The notes under the pieces: generated by a model
What the model was told of the DNA's origin: nothing
The model's database searches: none
What the model saw: only the letters and a program-made list of their open reading frames with translations
Program-made: the position numbers and the translations under genes
From: Mesorhizobium sp.
Lineage (GTDB): Bacteria; Pseudomonadota; Alphaproteobacteria; Rhizobiales; Rhizobiaceae
Direction: 5' to 3'
Assembly: GCF_024509055.1 (NCBI RefSeq)
Contig: NZ_JANINM010000524.1
Coordinates: forward strand, 1-64,000
Length of the DNA: 64,000 nucleotides
Shown: piece after piece, positions 51,977 to 60,533 of the stretch
Layout of the letters: each line of letters opens with the position of its first letter
Numbering within the stretch: the stretch's first letter is position 1

Positions 51977-54154
51977 TCAGGTTGCCTCCGCAAGACATCG
52001 GACGACGAAATTATGCAGCAAACGCGATATGTTGTTGTTGAAGCCGTTGTACGGCAGGCTTCCGCAGAACATGATCGATCCCGTCGACAGCACAAGGTTG
52101 TCCATATTGCCAGGCACCAGCGTTAGATCGGCGCGAATCTGCTGGCGCTGCCACTCGTTTGTGTGGACGTCCGGGTTCCAGATCTTCTCAGGGACACAGG
52201 AATAGTCGTCAGGGTGCCCCTCCGACACGGCCAGGACAACTGCGCTCTCCGCAGTGCCGAGCGATGCGTCGACTGTGTCCAGCTCAAATCCGGCAGCAGC
52301 TCCGCCCGAATAGCCGAAATCGCCCAGAATTTCCTCGTCGACCCCGTCGAACAGCCACGCAAATTCCGGCGATCTCGAGGTCTCAGTTCGGCGATAGTGC
52401 GTCGACGAAAAGCCGCCATGCGCGGACATCCCGATGCCAACCAATCGCTGGGGCGGGCGGCCGTTCTTGAGCCAGAGACCGCCGTACTGTCCGTCGAATG
52501 CATGGTAGCACTCTCCGGTTTCGGCTTCCCACATGCGAACGCCGCTTTCGCCGCGACGGATTTCAATCGCGTCCGGATACTCGGCGCTTGTGGCTACCCG
52601 CCAGTAGAAGCCGTTTCCGCCAAGATAGGCCATGCTACCTCCGCCCCCGATGAACTCTTCCAGTGCGTTCAGGGACCCCAAGGTGTGGTACTCTGGGTGA
52701 GTGACTGTCAGAAGGACCGCGTAATCCTTGATTGCGGACGACCCTTCGACCTCAAGGTCGTGATCGGTGACCACATCCGCCGCAATGCCCTTGGCGTTCA
52801 GCCAGGCGATCAGATGCATGTCGGCCGGAAAGTGGCGCAACCCTGATCCCGCTTGGTCGAGGTACGCAAAGAGACCAGGGCGCATCAGCAACTGGGGCCG
52901 CCGCAACGAACTGAACATCACCCCGCTGCCGTCGGCGTGAACGTCGTACAGCGAGTGCCCAAATTGCGGATACCGCGCCGGATGATGGGGATTGCTGCCC
53001 CAGGCCTCCTGGCGGGCGCGATAGGCATCGCCGTAGTTCGTCCGCGGATAGTTGCAGTAGGCCTGGTACGTGAGGGTCGAGAAGAGCACGGCGAGTTTCG
53101 CCGTGCGGCCGCTAAGTTTTGGTCTCACGAAGACGGGAATGACATCCTGCTCATGCCCGCAACGCAACCTTATTCCATAGACGCCGCTGGGCAGATCATG
53201 CGGCACTTCGAAAATGAAGTCCGTTTCCCAGCCACAGTCGTAGAAGTCGCCTTCGTGGAAGTGGATTGCGGAGTACTCTTCGGGCGCATGAGCCCAGCTC
53301 ATTTCCCGCCCGCTCCACCGCGAGCCGCGAACTCCGCGGGCGGGCAGGTTGATGAGTTCACCGTGCAAGCCAGATGGCCCCGAGTCCTTCACCTGCTTGC
53401 CCGAGATGGCCACGCTGAAATCCCAAAACGCCGCGGACTTTCCCGGGCTATCGTGCCCCAGCGTCTCGGGGATTCTTTCGTCGACCAGGAAACTTGGATT
53501 CTCCAGGCGCCCGTTGAAGAAATCGATGGTGGGGCTGCCTTCTGCCGGAGATCTGCGCGCCGCCAAAACCAGCTCTCGGACACCGCTGAGGCTGCCGGCG
53601 ACCTTGATAGTCGCCGCCGCGACCCGGGCGCCGGCAGGCAGAGCGTAGCAGGCAACCTGCAGAGGCCCGCCGAACCCCGCTAGGCGCAGTTCGTACCAGG
53701 TACCGACTTGCGGCACCAAGTCGAGTTCAGTACGCGCGCCGGCCCACGTCAACGAAAGCCCACGCGTATCCAGGTCGAATGACACGATCTCTTTCGAGTC
53801 GCCCACCAGCGAGAAAAGGCACTGAGGCTGGTCCTTGATGAGACGTGGCTGGAAGCGCACCACGAACGTCAAAGGTACGGAGATATCGAGGCCGACAAGC
53901 GGAATCGTGCCATAGGAGCCCGGCATCGACCCCTTCGAGGTCGATGGATATGAGCCCTCGAAATTCGAGCTGACAGGCCTCATGTCGACGCCAGGTCCGG
54001 AAGGGTTCGGATCCGCTGAATAGATCCTCACCAAATCAGCGTGATACATCTCGCTGAACTGGCTTGAGACCTTCACCTCGATCGATTCGCCAGCTCTAGC
54101 CGAAATGCGGTCGGTGTACCCGGTGAGAGGTATGTTTTGCATGTTTGACTGCAT
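51977..54154 (-). CDS. N,N-dimethylformamidase large-subunit-like protein
   Basis: 725 aa. The N-terminal ~260 residues are beta-rich with a lectin-like look (VPLTFVVRFQPRLIKDQPQCLFSLVGD...). The C-terminal ~450 residues match the catalytic part of the dimethylformamidase beta-subunit family: ASWS-like WAHAPEEYSAIHFHEGDFYDCGW, LAVLFSTLTYQAYCNYPRTNYGDAY, AVLLTVTHPEYHTLGSLNALEEFIGGGGSMAYLGGNGFYWRV. Characterised members hydrolyse small N-methylated amides with a tyrosine/glutamate-bound iron. No small-subunit gene is present. It starts 1 bp after aapM, so it is part of the transporter operon; the natural substrate is unknown. Confidence 0.8.
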   Translation of the reverse strand: MQSNMQNIPLTGYTDRISARAGESIEVKVSSQFSEMYHADLVRIYSADPNPSGPGVDMRPVSSNFEGSYPSTSKGSMPGSYGTIPLVGLDISVPLTFVVRFQPRLIKDQPQCLFSLVGDSKEIVSFDLDTRGLSLTWAGARTELDLVPQVGTWYELRLAGFGGPLQVACYALPAGARVAAATIKVAGSLSGVRELVLAARRSPAEGSPTIDFFNGRLENPSFLVDERIPETLGHDSPGKSAAFWDFSVAISGKQVKDSGPSGLHGELINLPARGVRGSRWSGREMSWAHAPEEYSAIHFHEGDFYDCGWETDFIFEVPHDLPSGVYGIRLRCGHEQDVIPVFVRPKLSGRTAKLAVLFSTLTYQAYCNYPRTNYGDAYRARQEAWGSNPHHPARYPQFGHSLYDVHADGSGVMFSSLRRPQLLMRPGLFAYLDQAGSGLRHFPADMHLIAWLNAKGIAADVVTDHDLEVEGSSAIKDYAVLLTVTHPEYHTLGSLNALEEFIGGGGSMAYLGGNGFYWRVATSAEYPDAIEIRRGESGVRMWEAETGECYHAFDGQYGGLWLKNGRPPQRLVGIGMSAHGGFSSTHYRRTETSRSPEFAWLFDGVDEEILGDFGYSGGAAAGFELDTVDASLGTAESAVVLAVSEGHPDDYSCVPEKIWNPDVHTNEWQRQQIRADLTLVPGNMDNLVLSTGSIMFCGSLPYNGFNNNISRLLHNFVVRCLAEAT

Positions 54155-54155
54155 A

Positions 54156-55241
54156 CTATCGTCTCGATGAGGCCTTCAGAGACCTTTCCAAGTAGGCGCC
54201 GTACCGCGACAACGAGAAGGTGAAGGTGAAGTAGATCAACGCCACAAAGCAGTAGACCTCGACAAAATAGTCGCTCCAGCCTCCTGCTGAAAACGCAGCG
54301 TTTCCCGATGCGGTGACTTCGAAGAATCCGAGGATCACGATAAGGGCGGTCTCCATGAAGGCTATGACGACCTGATTTATGGTCGGCGGCAGCGCGTATC
54401 GAAATGCCTGCGGCAGGACGATGCGGCTGACGGTCTGCCAATAGTTCAAGCCCAGCGCGGCGGCAGCCTCTTCCTGGCCGGCCGGGAGCGCTTGAATCCC
54501 CCCTCTGATGATCTCCGCTTGATAGACGGCAAAGAATACCGAGCCACCGAGTATCACCCGGTACAGCTTGTCCCCGACGAGGAAGTCAGGCAGCGCGAAA
54601 GGAAGAACGATCGCGGCGGTGAACAAGATCGCGATCAACGGGAGGGACCGAATGCCGTCGATAAAGAGGGCAGCCACAAGCGAGATGACGGGCAGTTTCG
54701 ACCGACGCAGCAAGGCCAGCCCTATCGCCAAGGGCATTCCGATCAGGACGTTCGAAGAGAAGACAAATGTGGTCAGGGCCAAGCCGCCCCATTCCGTCTC
54801 CATGATGAGGGGAAGGCCGAACAAGCCGCCCTTCATCAACAGGTAGAAGGCCGCGTAGCCTGCGACCCAGACTGGCGGCAGCAGGCGGATCGACCAAAAG
54901 AAGGGCATGCAGGACAGCACGACCGTCAGCAGGATCGCCAAACACGCCAGGGCCGAACGCCATTGCTGCTCGTAGGGATACAAGCCGAAAAGGATTAGCC
55001 TGTATCGATCAGCTATCACCGCCCAGCAGGCACCTGTCGCCTGGTGACAATCCTCGGGTGTCCCGACCCAGACCGCCCCCACGAAAGCCCACGTAAAGAT
55101 CCGCCACGCCACCAATATGACAAGCGAAACGCAGATTATGGTCAGCGCCGACTGAACGGGAGAGGCAAAGAAATTCCTGCGCAAGAACCTAATTGGGCCG
55201 TCAACGGGCGGAGCAGGCCGCATGGAGGAAATCAAGGTCAT
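54156..55241 (-). CDS. aapM: Aap/Bzt-type amino acid ABC transporter permease M
   Basis: 361 aa, the long form of permease typical of AapM/BztC. Membrane segments start at ALTIICVSLVILVAWRIFTWAF; the domain GTPEDCHQATGACWAVIADRYRLILFGLYPYEQQWR is characteristic. The EAA loop is GGIQALPAGQEEAAAALGLNYWQTVSRIVLPQAFRYALPP. Its ATG starts directly after the aapQ stop. Confidence 0.93.
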   Translation of the reverse strand: MTLISSMRPAPPVDGPIRFLRRNFFASPVQSALTIICVSLVILVAWRIFTWAFVGAVWVGTPEDCHQATGACWAVIADRYRLILFGLYPYEQQWRSALACLAILLTVVLSCMPFFWSIRLLPPVWVAGYAAFYLLMKGGLFGLPLIMETEWGGLALTTFVFSSNVLIGMPLAIGLALLRRSKLPVISLVAALFIDGIRSLPLIAILFTAAIVLPFALPDFLVGDKLYRVILGGSVFFAVYQAEIIRGGIQALPAGQEEAAAALGLNYWQTVSRIVLPQAFRYALPPTINQVVIAFMETALIVILGFFEVTASGNAAFSAGGWSDYFVEVYCFVALIYFTFTFSLSRYGAYLERSLKASSRR

Positions 55242-56378
55242 CTAGCTCTTCCTCCCCGGGATGGCGATCGCCCTGTTAATCGAATTCATGACCACCGAGA
55301 TCGTCATGTTGATGATCCAGAAGCCGATAATGAGAATGAAAATGAGGCTCAGGGTTTGCCCGGTGTTGTTGATCGCCATCGCGATAGCAGCGAAGAAGTC
55401 TGTAAACCCAATTGCAATGCCGATTGTTGTCGCCTTCATCAGCCAGATGATCTGGTTGGTCATTGTCGGCAGCACGATCCTTATCATCAGCGGGAGTTTG
55501 ATCTTCCAGAAAATAGCCCAATCGCGGAGCCCGAGAGCATGAGCCGCTTCGATCTGCCCGCTCGGGATTGCCAAGAAGCCGGACCGAACGATCTCGGCCA
55601 CATAGGAGGCGCCAAAGAGCGATATGGCCGTAATGGCTGCCGTGAGTTCCGGGACGATCGTGCCGCCACCGACGAACTTCAGGCCATGCAGCGTGGGGAA
55701 ATCGAAGAGAGGGGCGCCGGGCTGCCACCCAACCCAAAGGACAGCCACCGAGAGCAGGAGGCCTGTTCCGAAAGCTGTCCTGCCCCATGCCTTGCTCACC
55801 AGGCTGGAAACCAGGATAGATCCCAAGACAGACAGCAGGATGATTGCGATGGCGGACGCGACGTGGGCGAGGTCGACGTTCAGGATCGGAAGGAAAACCC
55901 CGCGGTTTGAGATGAACACATCGCCGGGCAGGCTGATCGCGCGTCTCGGCGGAGGCAAATGCGTGACGAGCGTGTACCAGAAGAACGCTTGGAGAATGAG
56001 CGGCAGGTTACGGAACAGTTGGATGTACCAGCTGGCAATCCAGCTAAGCATTCTGTTCGAAGAGAGGCGCGCGGTGCCAATCAGGGTCCCAAGGACGACT
56101 GCGAGCGGAACTGAGATGCCGCCCAGAAGGAGCGTGTTGACAATTCCGACGAGTAGCGCCTGAGCGAAGGTCGACGTGATATCATATGGAATGAGGGTGA
56201 AGGTCAGCGACACCCCTGTCGTATAGTGGAGAAAGTCCCAGCCAACCGTGACACCCTGGATTTGCAGATTGCGCCGTGCCGTTACCACCGCGGTTACAAC
56301 CATCGCACCGATAATGGCGAGGAAAAGCGCCTGAAGGGCGAAATTCCGGGTTTTGCGGTTGCCAAGCGGGTTGGTCAT
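55242..56378 (-). CDS. aapQ: Aap/Bzt-type amino acid ABC transporter permease Q
   Basis: 378 aa. N-terminal segment ALQALFLAIIGAMVVTAVVTARRNL, then GWDFLHYTTGVSLTFTLIPYDITSTFAQALLVGIVNTLLLGGISVPLAVVLGTLIG, and the EAA loop SGFLAIPSGQIEAAHALGLRDWAIFWKIKLPLMIRIVLPTMTNQ. Length and pattern fit AapQ/BztB. It follows aapJ after 75 bp that contain a strong hairpin. Confidence 0.93.
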   Translation of the reverse strand: MTNPLGNRKTRNFALQALFLAIIGAMVVTAVVTARRNLQIQGVTVGWDFLHYTTGVSLTFTLIPYDITSTFAQALLVGIVNTLLLGGISVPLAVVLGTLIGTARLSSNRMLSWIASWYIQLFRNLPLILQAFFWYTLVTHLPPPRRAISLPGDVFISNRGVFLPILNVDLAHVASAIAIILLSVLGSILVSSLVSKAWGRTAFGTGLLLSVAVLWVGWQPGAPLFDFPTLHGLKFVGGGTIVPELTAAITAISLFGASYVAEIVRSGFLAIPSGQIEAAHALGLRDWAIFWKIKLPLMIRIVLPTMTNQIIWLMKATTIGIAIGFTDFFAAIAMAINNTGQTLSLIFILIIGFWIINMTISVVMNSINRAIAIPGRKS

Positions 56379-56405
56379 TTTTCGATTCCGGAGTCCTTGG
56401 TGCTG

Positions 56406-56439
56406 AACAACCCTGCCATCGGACGATGGCAGGGTTGTT
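56406..56439 (-). terminator. Strong hairpin between aapJ and aapQ
   Basis: Perfect 15-bp stem AACAACCCTGCCATC / GATGGCAGGGTTGTT with a 4-base loop. No T-tract follows on the minus strand, so it more likely stabilises the aapJ message or acts as a partial terminator, raising binding protein over permease. Confidence 0.75.
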
Positions 56440-56453
56440 TCTCAGGTCAAAGA

Positions 56454-57488
56454 TCAGTCGAGGATAGGCGGATAGAACACGCCGCCCTTCTGCCAAGGCG
56501 AGTTCAGCCCGCGCGGCAGCTTGTAGCGTGAATTCTCACCGATATCCCGGTTATAGATCTCTTCGGAGTTGCCGACGGTCTTGATCACCTTGTACGCCCA
56601 GTCATCCGAAAGCCCCAAGCGCTTGCCGATACCGGGCGTTGCCCCGAGAAGCTTTCCAACCGTAGTGTTCGGCGGGTTGGCCTTCATCTGATCGACGTTT
56701 GCGCTTGTGACCCCGTTCTCTTCGGCGATCTGGGTGGCCGCAATCACCCAGTTGGCGAGATCGACCCAGGAATCGTCGCCCTGGCGCATTGCGATGGACT
56801 CCGGCTCGAGTGCGAGCGTGTCAGTGAGCATGACATGGTCCTCGATGTGCGCGGTCGACGCGCGCGCGGCCGCCAGCACCGGAGCCCACTCCGCATACGC
56901 GTCGCAACGGTTGGCGAAGTAGGCCTCGCGGGCCTCCGTGTTCTTCTCGAAGGTAACGACCTTGATGTCGTATTTGTGCTGCTTGAGGTAGTCGCTGAGC
57001 TGCTTCTCAGTGCTCGTGCCGCCCGCGATACAGATCGTTCCGCCGCTCATCTCGGAAAGAGACTTAACGTTGAGATCTTTGTGGGCCATGAAGCCGGTGG
57101 CGCCGACGAAGTACGGATTCGAGAACTGGATGCCGAGTTCGGTGTCGCGGCTCATGGTCCAGCCGGTCGCATGAATGACCAGGTCAAGATCGCCGGACTG
57201 AAGTGCCGGGAACCGCTGAGCCCAGCTGATCGGTATCAGCTTGAGCTTGTCCTCGGACCCGAAGATCGCTGTGGCGACGGCGCGGCAATAGTCGATGTCG
57301 ATCCCATGCCACTTTCCCTGGGCGTCGACCTCGAAGAAGCCCTCAAAATTGCCGTCGGCGGAGGTGCAGTTCAATACGCCCCTCTGCTGAACAGCCTTGA
57401 GCGTGTCGCCCTGACCGGCGCTCGCCTGGTTCGGCGCAAGGGCAACGATGGCAGCAAAAGCCAGGCCTAGGCCCACGATACTCTTCAT
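56454..57488 (-). CDS. aapJ: Aap/Bzt-type amino acid ABC transporter substrate-binding protein
   Basis: 344 aa, signal peptide MKSIVGLGLAFAAIVALAPNQASA/G. Family 3 binding fold: TLKAVQQRGVLNCTSADGNFEGFFEVDAQGKWHGIDIDYCRAVATAIFG and later EPLSI-like TLALEPESIAMRQGDDSWVDLANWVI. Aap proteins take many L-amino acids; this one may be tuned to an imino acid. It is the first gene of the operon, but the likely promoter with tandem operators is about 320-380 bp upstream, leaving an unusually long leader. Confidence 0.93.
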   Translation of the reverse strand: MKSIVGLGLAFAAIVALAPNQASAGQGDTLKAVQQRGVLNCTSADGNFEGFFEVDAQGKWHGIDIDYCRAVATAIFGSEDKLKLIPISWAQRFPALQSGDLDLVIHATGWTMSRDTELGIQFSNPYFVGATGFMAHKDLNVKSLSEMSGGTICIAGGTSTEKQLSDYLKQHKYDIKVVTFEKNTEAREAYFANRCDAYAEWAPVLAAARASTAHIEDHVMLTDTLALEPESIAMRQGDDSWVDLANWVIAATQIAEENGVTSANVDQMKANPPNTTVGKLLGATPGIGKRLGLSDDWAYKVIKTVGNSEEIYNRDIGENSRYKLPRGLNSPWQKGGVFYPPILD

Positions 57489-57998
57489 AGCATCCTCACT
57501 TTCTTTTCGCTTTCAGGATCAAGTTTTCAAGTTAGATCTCGGCATCCGGCATTGGCCGTGTGGTCTTCACGGCGAAACTACGGATCCAGGAGCTGACGGG
57601 AGACGATTGGATCCCTCGCGCGGGATAGGCCTCGGAGCTCACGGAACCTCCTCCACATCGGGAAGAACGCGCCTGCGAAAGCGTGTCGGCATGTCCCGCA
57701 GACCCACAGCCAGGCACGGTGAAAAAGGCACGCGGGCGTTTAGACGACCTCGTTCTCATCGCAGCTCCCTGATTGTTCGCGCAAGCGCGCGTTCCCGGTC
57801 GATGACAAGGCGATCTCTGTCGTCTTTGTGTCGACTGAAGGACTATGTCGTCTTCATGTCGACAAAGTCAAGCGAAAAAAATGCTACAAAAATTGCCAAA
57901 ACGTGGGCATCATGAGTCGCCTGTGTGTCGACAGACGTCCCACGTGGCCATAGATTGGCCAGGGCATTTTTGGTGAACAAGCTGGAGTTCAGACGGCC
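57489..57998. other. 510-bp region with divergent control signals
   Basis: It contains the aapJ leader (about 57489-57840), the tandem operators and promoter at 57818-57871, and one further TGTCGACA palindrome near 57927-57934 close to the GntR gene. A 75-codon minus-strand ORF in the leader has a fair ribosome site but poor codon bias, and I did not accept it as a gene. Confidence 0.5.
57818..57864. promoter_or_regulatory. Tandem GntR-type operators and promoter of the aap operon
   Basis: TGTCGTCTTTGTGTCGACT (57818-57836) and TGTCGTCTTCATGTCGACA (57846-57864); the second is a perfect TGTCG-N9-CGACA. On the minus strand TTGACT (57866-57871), 18 bp, CATAGT (57842-57847) matches the layout at 49.5 kb, with the string TTGACTTTGTCGAC identical at both. 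Confidence 0.8.
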
Positions 57999-58715
57999 GT
58001 GAACGACGAACTGGAAGCGAAGCGCGCTCGGGGTACAAGCTGGAAGAGTATTTATGAGACGCTCCGAGGCGAGATCCTCGCGATGACGCTTCAGCCTGGG
58101 CAATTGCTGGATGAGACCACTCTTGCGGAGCGTTTTGACATGTCGCGTTCGCCGGTTCGAGAGGCGTTGATCAGGTTAGCCGGCGAGGAACTGGTTGTCG
58201 CGCTTTCCAACCGCAGCACGATTGTCGCCCCCATCGAGGTGGGAACGTTTCCCAAGTATGTCGAGGCTCTGGACATCGCCCAGCGCATGAACACTCGGTT
58301 GGCGGCCGCGTTGCGGACTGACGAAGATCTCAAGATCATTGCTCGCCGCCAGAAGGAGTTTGAATCGGCCGTTCGCACGGGTGTGCATCTGCGGATGTCA
58401 GAAGCGAACAAGCAGTTCCACGTAGCCGTGGCCAAGGCAGGGAAAAATCCCTATCTAACCAGCTTCTATGAGAGACTGCTAAATCAAGGACAGCGTATGC
58501 TGCATCTCCATTTCGAGTACCTTGAAAGGACGCACGACGGATATCTGCTGACCGACGAGCATAACCTCATGCTGGAAGCCATTCGGGACAAGGACGTCGA
58601 GCGTGCCGACGAACTGGCCCATGCGCATACTCGGCAATTCCAGGCGAACTTCATCAACTTCCTGAAAGAGAACTATACGACCGACGTTTCGCTGTCCCTA
58701 TCTGCCGCTGAGTGA
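57999..58715 (+). CDS. GntR-family regulator with FCD domain (likely regulator of the hydroxyproline/aap genes)
   Basis: 238 aa, GTG start. HTH: WKSIYETLRGEILAMTLQPGQLLDETTLAERFDMSRSPVREALIRLAGEELV. FCD domain: RMSEANKQFHVAVAKAGKNPYLTSFYERLLNQGQRMLHLHF, with TDEHNLMLEAI and AHAHTRQFQANF. It lies next to tandem TGTCG-N9-CGACA operators that recur at 49.5 kb, so it most likely controls itself, aapJQM and the hydroxyproline operon. The ligand may be a pyrroline carboxylate or hydroxyproline; that is inference. Confidence 0.9.
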   Translation: MNDELEAKRARGTSWKSIYETLRGEILAMTLQPGQLLDETTLAERFDMSRSPVREALIRLAGEELVVALSNRSTIVAPIEVGTFPKYVEALDIAQRMNTRLAAALRTDEDLKIIARRQKEFESAVRTGVHLRMSEANKQFHVAVAKAGKNPYLTSFYERLLNQGQRMLHLHFEYLERTHDGYLLTDEHNLMLEAIRDKDVERADELAHAHTRQFQANFINFLKENYTTDVSLSLSAAE

Positions 58716-58718
58716 ACG

Positions 58719-59504
58719 ATGATTTGGGGTTTCGTCGGCACTGGCACCATCACCGAAGCGATCGTGACGGGAATGATGTCTTCAGGCCTTGACGTATCCA
58801 GGGTCGTCGTCTCTCCGCGGAACGCTGCAGTCGCCGCACGGTTGGCCGCGCGCTATCCGAAAGTGCAAATCGCCAAGGATAACCAGCAAGTCGTCGACAT
58901 TGCAGATGTCGTGATCCTAGCCGTCCGGCCGCAAATTGCGAGGGACGCAATTTCCGATTTGGATATCCCGAAGGGCAAGAGGATTGTGAGCCTGATCGCC
59001 GGCTCAAATCATCGCCTGCTCCAAGAATGGACGGGTCTCGACGAACGAAACATCACTCGTGCCATTCCCCTGCCGTTTGTTGCAAACCGAACGGGAGTGA
59101 CCGCAATTTTTCCAGCCGATCCAATCGCGGAAACGCTATTCAGCGCATTGGGCGATGCGGTCGCTTGCAGGTCAGAGGAGGAGTACGATCTTATTGGCTC
59201 CGCCAGCTGCCTCATGGGGACCTATTTCGGCCTCCTTGAACGCGCGCAAGATTGGCTTGTCGGCAAAGGTCTCGAACCAGGAATTGCCAGAAGCTATCTT
59301 CTTCCTCTCTTTGGCAGCCTGGCAGATGCAGCAATTGCGTCGCCCGCCACCAGCTTCATGGAACTGAGACGCGAGTTTTCGACTCCAGGCGGATTGAATG
59401 AACAGGTGTTCCGGGATTTCGACGAGACCGGGGCTACAAAGGTCCTCCACCACGCCCTCGATCGCGTGCTCTCCCGCATCAGAGCAGAACCCTTTCAGGG
59501 ATAG
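58719..59504 (+). CDS. Pyrroline-5-carboxylate reductase-like protein (ProC family)
   Basis: 261 aa. N-terminal nucleotide loop IWGFVGTGTITEAIVTGMMSSG replaces the usual GFIGxGNMxxA; VILAVRPQ, RAIPLPFVANRTGVTAIFP and the C-terminal REFSTPGGLNEQVFRDFDETGA keep the ProC layout. It starts 3 bp after the GntR gene. Beside a hydroxyproline-type operon it may reduce a pyrroline carboxylate to proline or a related imino acid instead of serving proline synthesis. Confidence 0.85.
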   Translation: MIWGFVGTGTITEAIVTGMMSSGLDVSRVVVSPRNAAVAARLAARYPKVQIAKDNQQVVDIADVVILAVRPQIARDAISDLDIPKGKRIVSLIAGSNHRLLQEWTGLDERNITRAIPLPFVANRTGVTAIFPADPIAETLFSALGDAVACRSEEEYDLIGSASCLMGTYFGLLERAQDWLVGKGLEPGIARSYLLPLFGSLADAAIASPATSFMELRREFSTPGGLNEQVFRDFDETGATKVLHHALDRVLSRIRAEPFQG

Positions 59505-59522
59505 CCAGTTGTCGCGACCCTG

Positions 59523-60533
59523 CTATTTCGGAAGGTCCAAGCCATAGGGCTTCAAAGCCTCGCTTAGCCTCCGCGCGATGACGGGGCGAACGAGAATGCC
59601 AGCCTCCATCACTTTTGCGGCATTCAGCGATGCGCTCTCTCCAGGCATCCGCACCGGCGCAGCGCCATCGTCGAGCGCGACATCCTTGACGTAAGTTGTG
59701 AAGCGTTCGACTTCGCCCACAAATTCCTCCAGCGGCCGGAAATGCGCCACGTCGAGGGCTATCATCAAGGTGGCCTGGTCTTCGGAGCTTGGCTCAGGAT
59801 TGACCGTTCCACCCCCGGAAAGGGCGCCAGCCATTGCTTCGACCACGACCGCCAAGCCGAATCCCTTCACGCCCCCGAAGTGCTTCAGCAGTCCGCTGCT
59901 ATTGACCCAATCCTTTGGGATTGGCTCGCCTCTGTCGATCGTCTCGCTTAGCCTGCCGTAGGCTACGGAACTGGTAGCCATATCAAGAACGAGATGCGAG
60001 CCGGAAGACCGCGGGACGCCGAAAGCTATGGGGTTCGTCGACATGCGCGCCTCCCGAGCTCCCGGCGGGGCTACGTGCTGGAAACCTCCGGAGTCGTTCG
60101 CGAAGATGATTGTCGCGACGCCGGCGTCTGCCGCTCTTGCGCAGTAGTCTGCGAGCCGCCCTGCCGATTCAGAACCGCGTGCGGCGACTGCGGCTACCCC
60201 GAAAGACTTCGCGCGGGCGATCGCTATGTCGGTGACATCACGAAGCACGATGTGGCCGAATGCACGATGACCTTCGCCCAGCACGACCGCGCCCAAATCC
60301 TTGGTGACCTCAAAACGTCCGGCGGGATTTGCGGAACCTCGCTGTACTTTCTCAATGTACTCCGGCACGCGCCGCATGCCGTGACATTCATGTCCGGCAA
60401 GTTCCGACGCCACGATGACGGATGCCAGGAAATCGGCATCCGCCATCGGCATCCCTATCTTGCGAAATGCGACTTCGAGGAAGTCCTGGATTATGCCAAC
60501 TGGATAGTAGGCTCCGCCCGAAACGTCGTTCAT
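59523..60533 (-). CDS. Ldh2-family NAD(P)H oxidoreductase, possible pyrroline-2-carboxylate reductase
   Basis: 336 aa. Family segments: ASELAGHECHGMRRVPEYIEKVQRG (catalytic histidine region), ARGSESAGRLADYCARAADAGVATIIFANDSGG, STNPIAFGVPR and LDMATSSVAYGRL. The family holds malate, lactate, sulfolactate and ureidoglycolate dehydrogenases and delta-1-piperideine/pyrroline-2-carboxylate reductases. The imino acid setting favours the last. It is convergent with the ProC-like gene and has a promoter repeat shared with the aminotransferase at 51.9 kb. Confidence 0.88.
   Translation of the reverse strand: MNDVSGGAYYPVGIIQDFLEVAFRKIGMPMADADFLASVIVASELAGHECHGMRRVPEYIEKVQRGSANPAGRFEVTKDLGAVVLGEGHRAFGHIVLRDVTDIAIARAKSFGVAAVAARGSESAGRLADYCARAADAGVATIIFANDSGGFQHVAPPGAREARMSTNPIAFGVPRSSGSHLVLDMATSSVAYGRLSETIDRGEPIPKDWVNSSGLLKHFGGVKGFGLAVVVEAMAGALSGGGTVNPEPSSEDQATLMIALDVAHFRPLEEFVGEVERFTTYVKDVALDDGAAPVRMPGESASLNAAKVMEAGILVRPVIARRLSEALKPYGLDLPK

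Noticed and set aside
57532-57759. 75-codon minus-strand ORF in the aapJ leader, with GGGAG before its ATG
   Set aside because: Codon bias is unlike the neighbouring genes, there is no recognisable domain, and the sequence is rich in Ser/Arg as in random frames.
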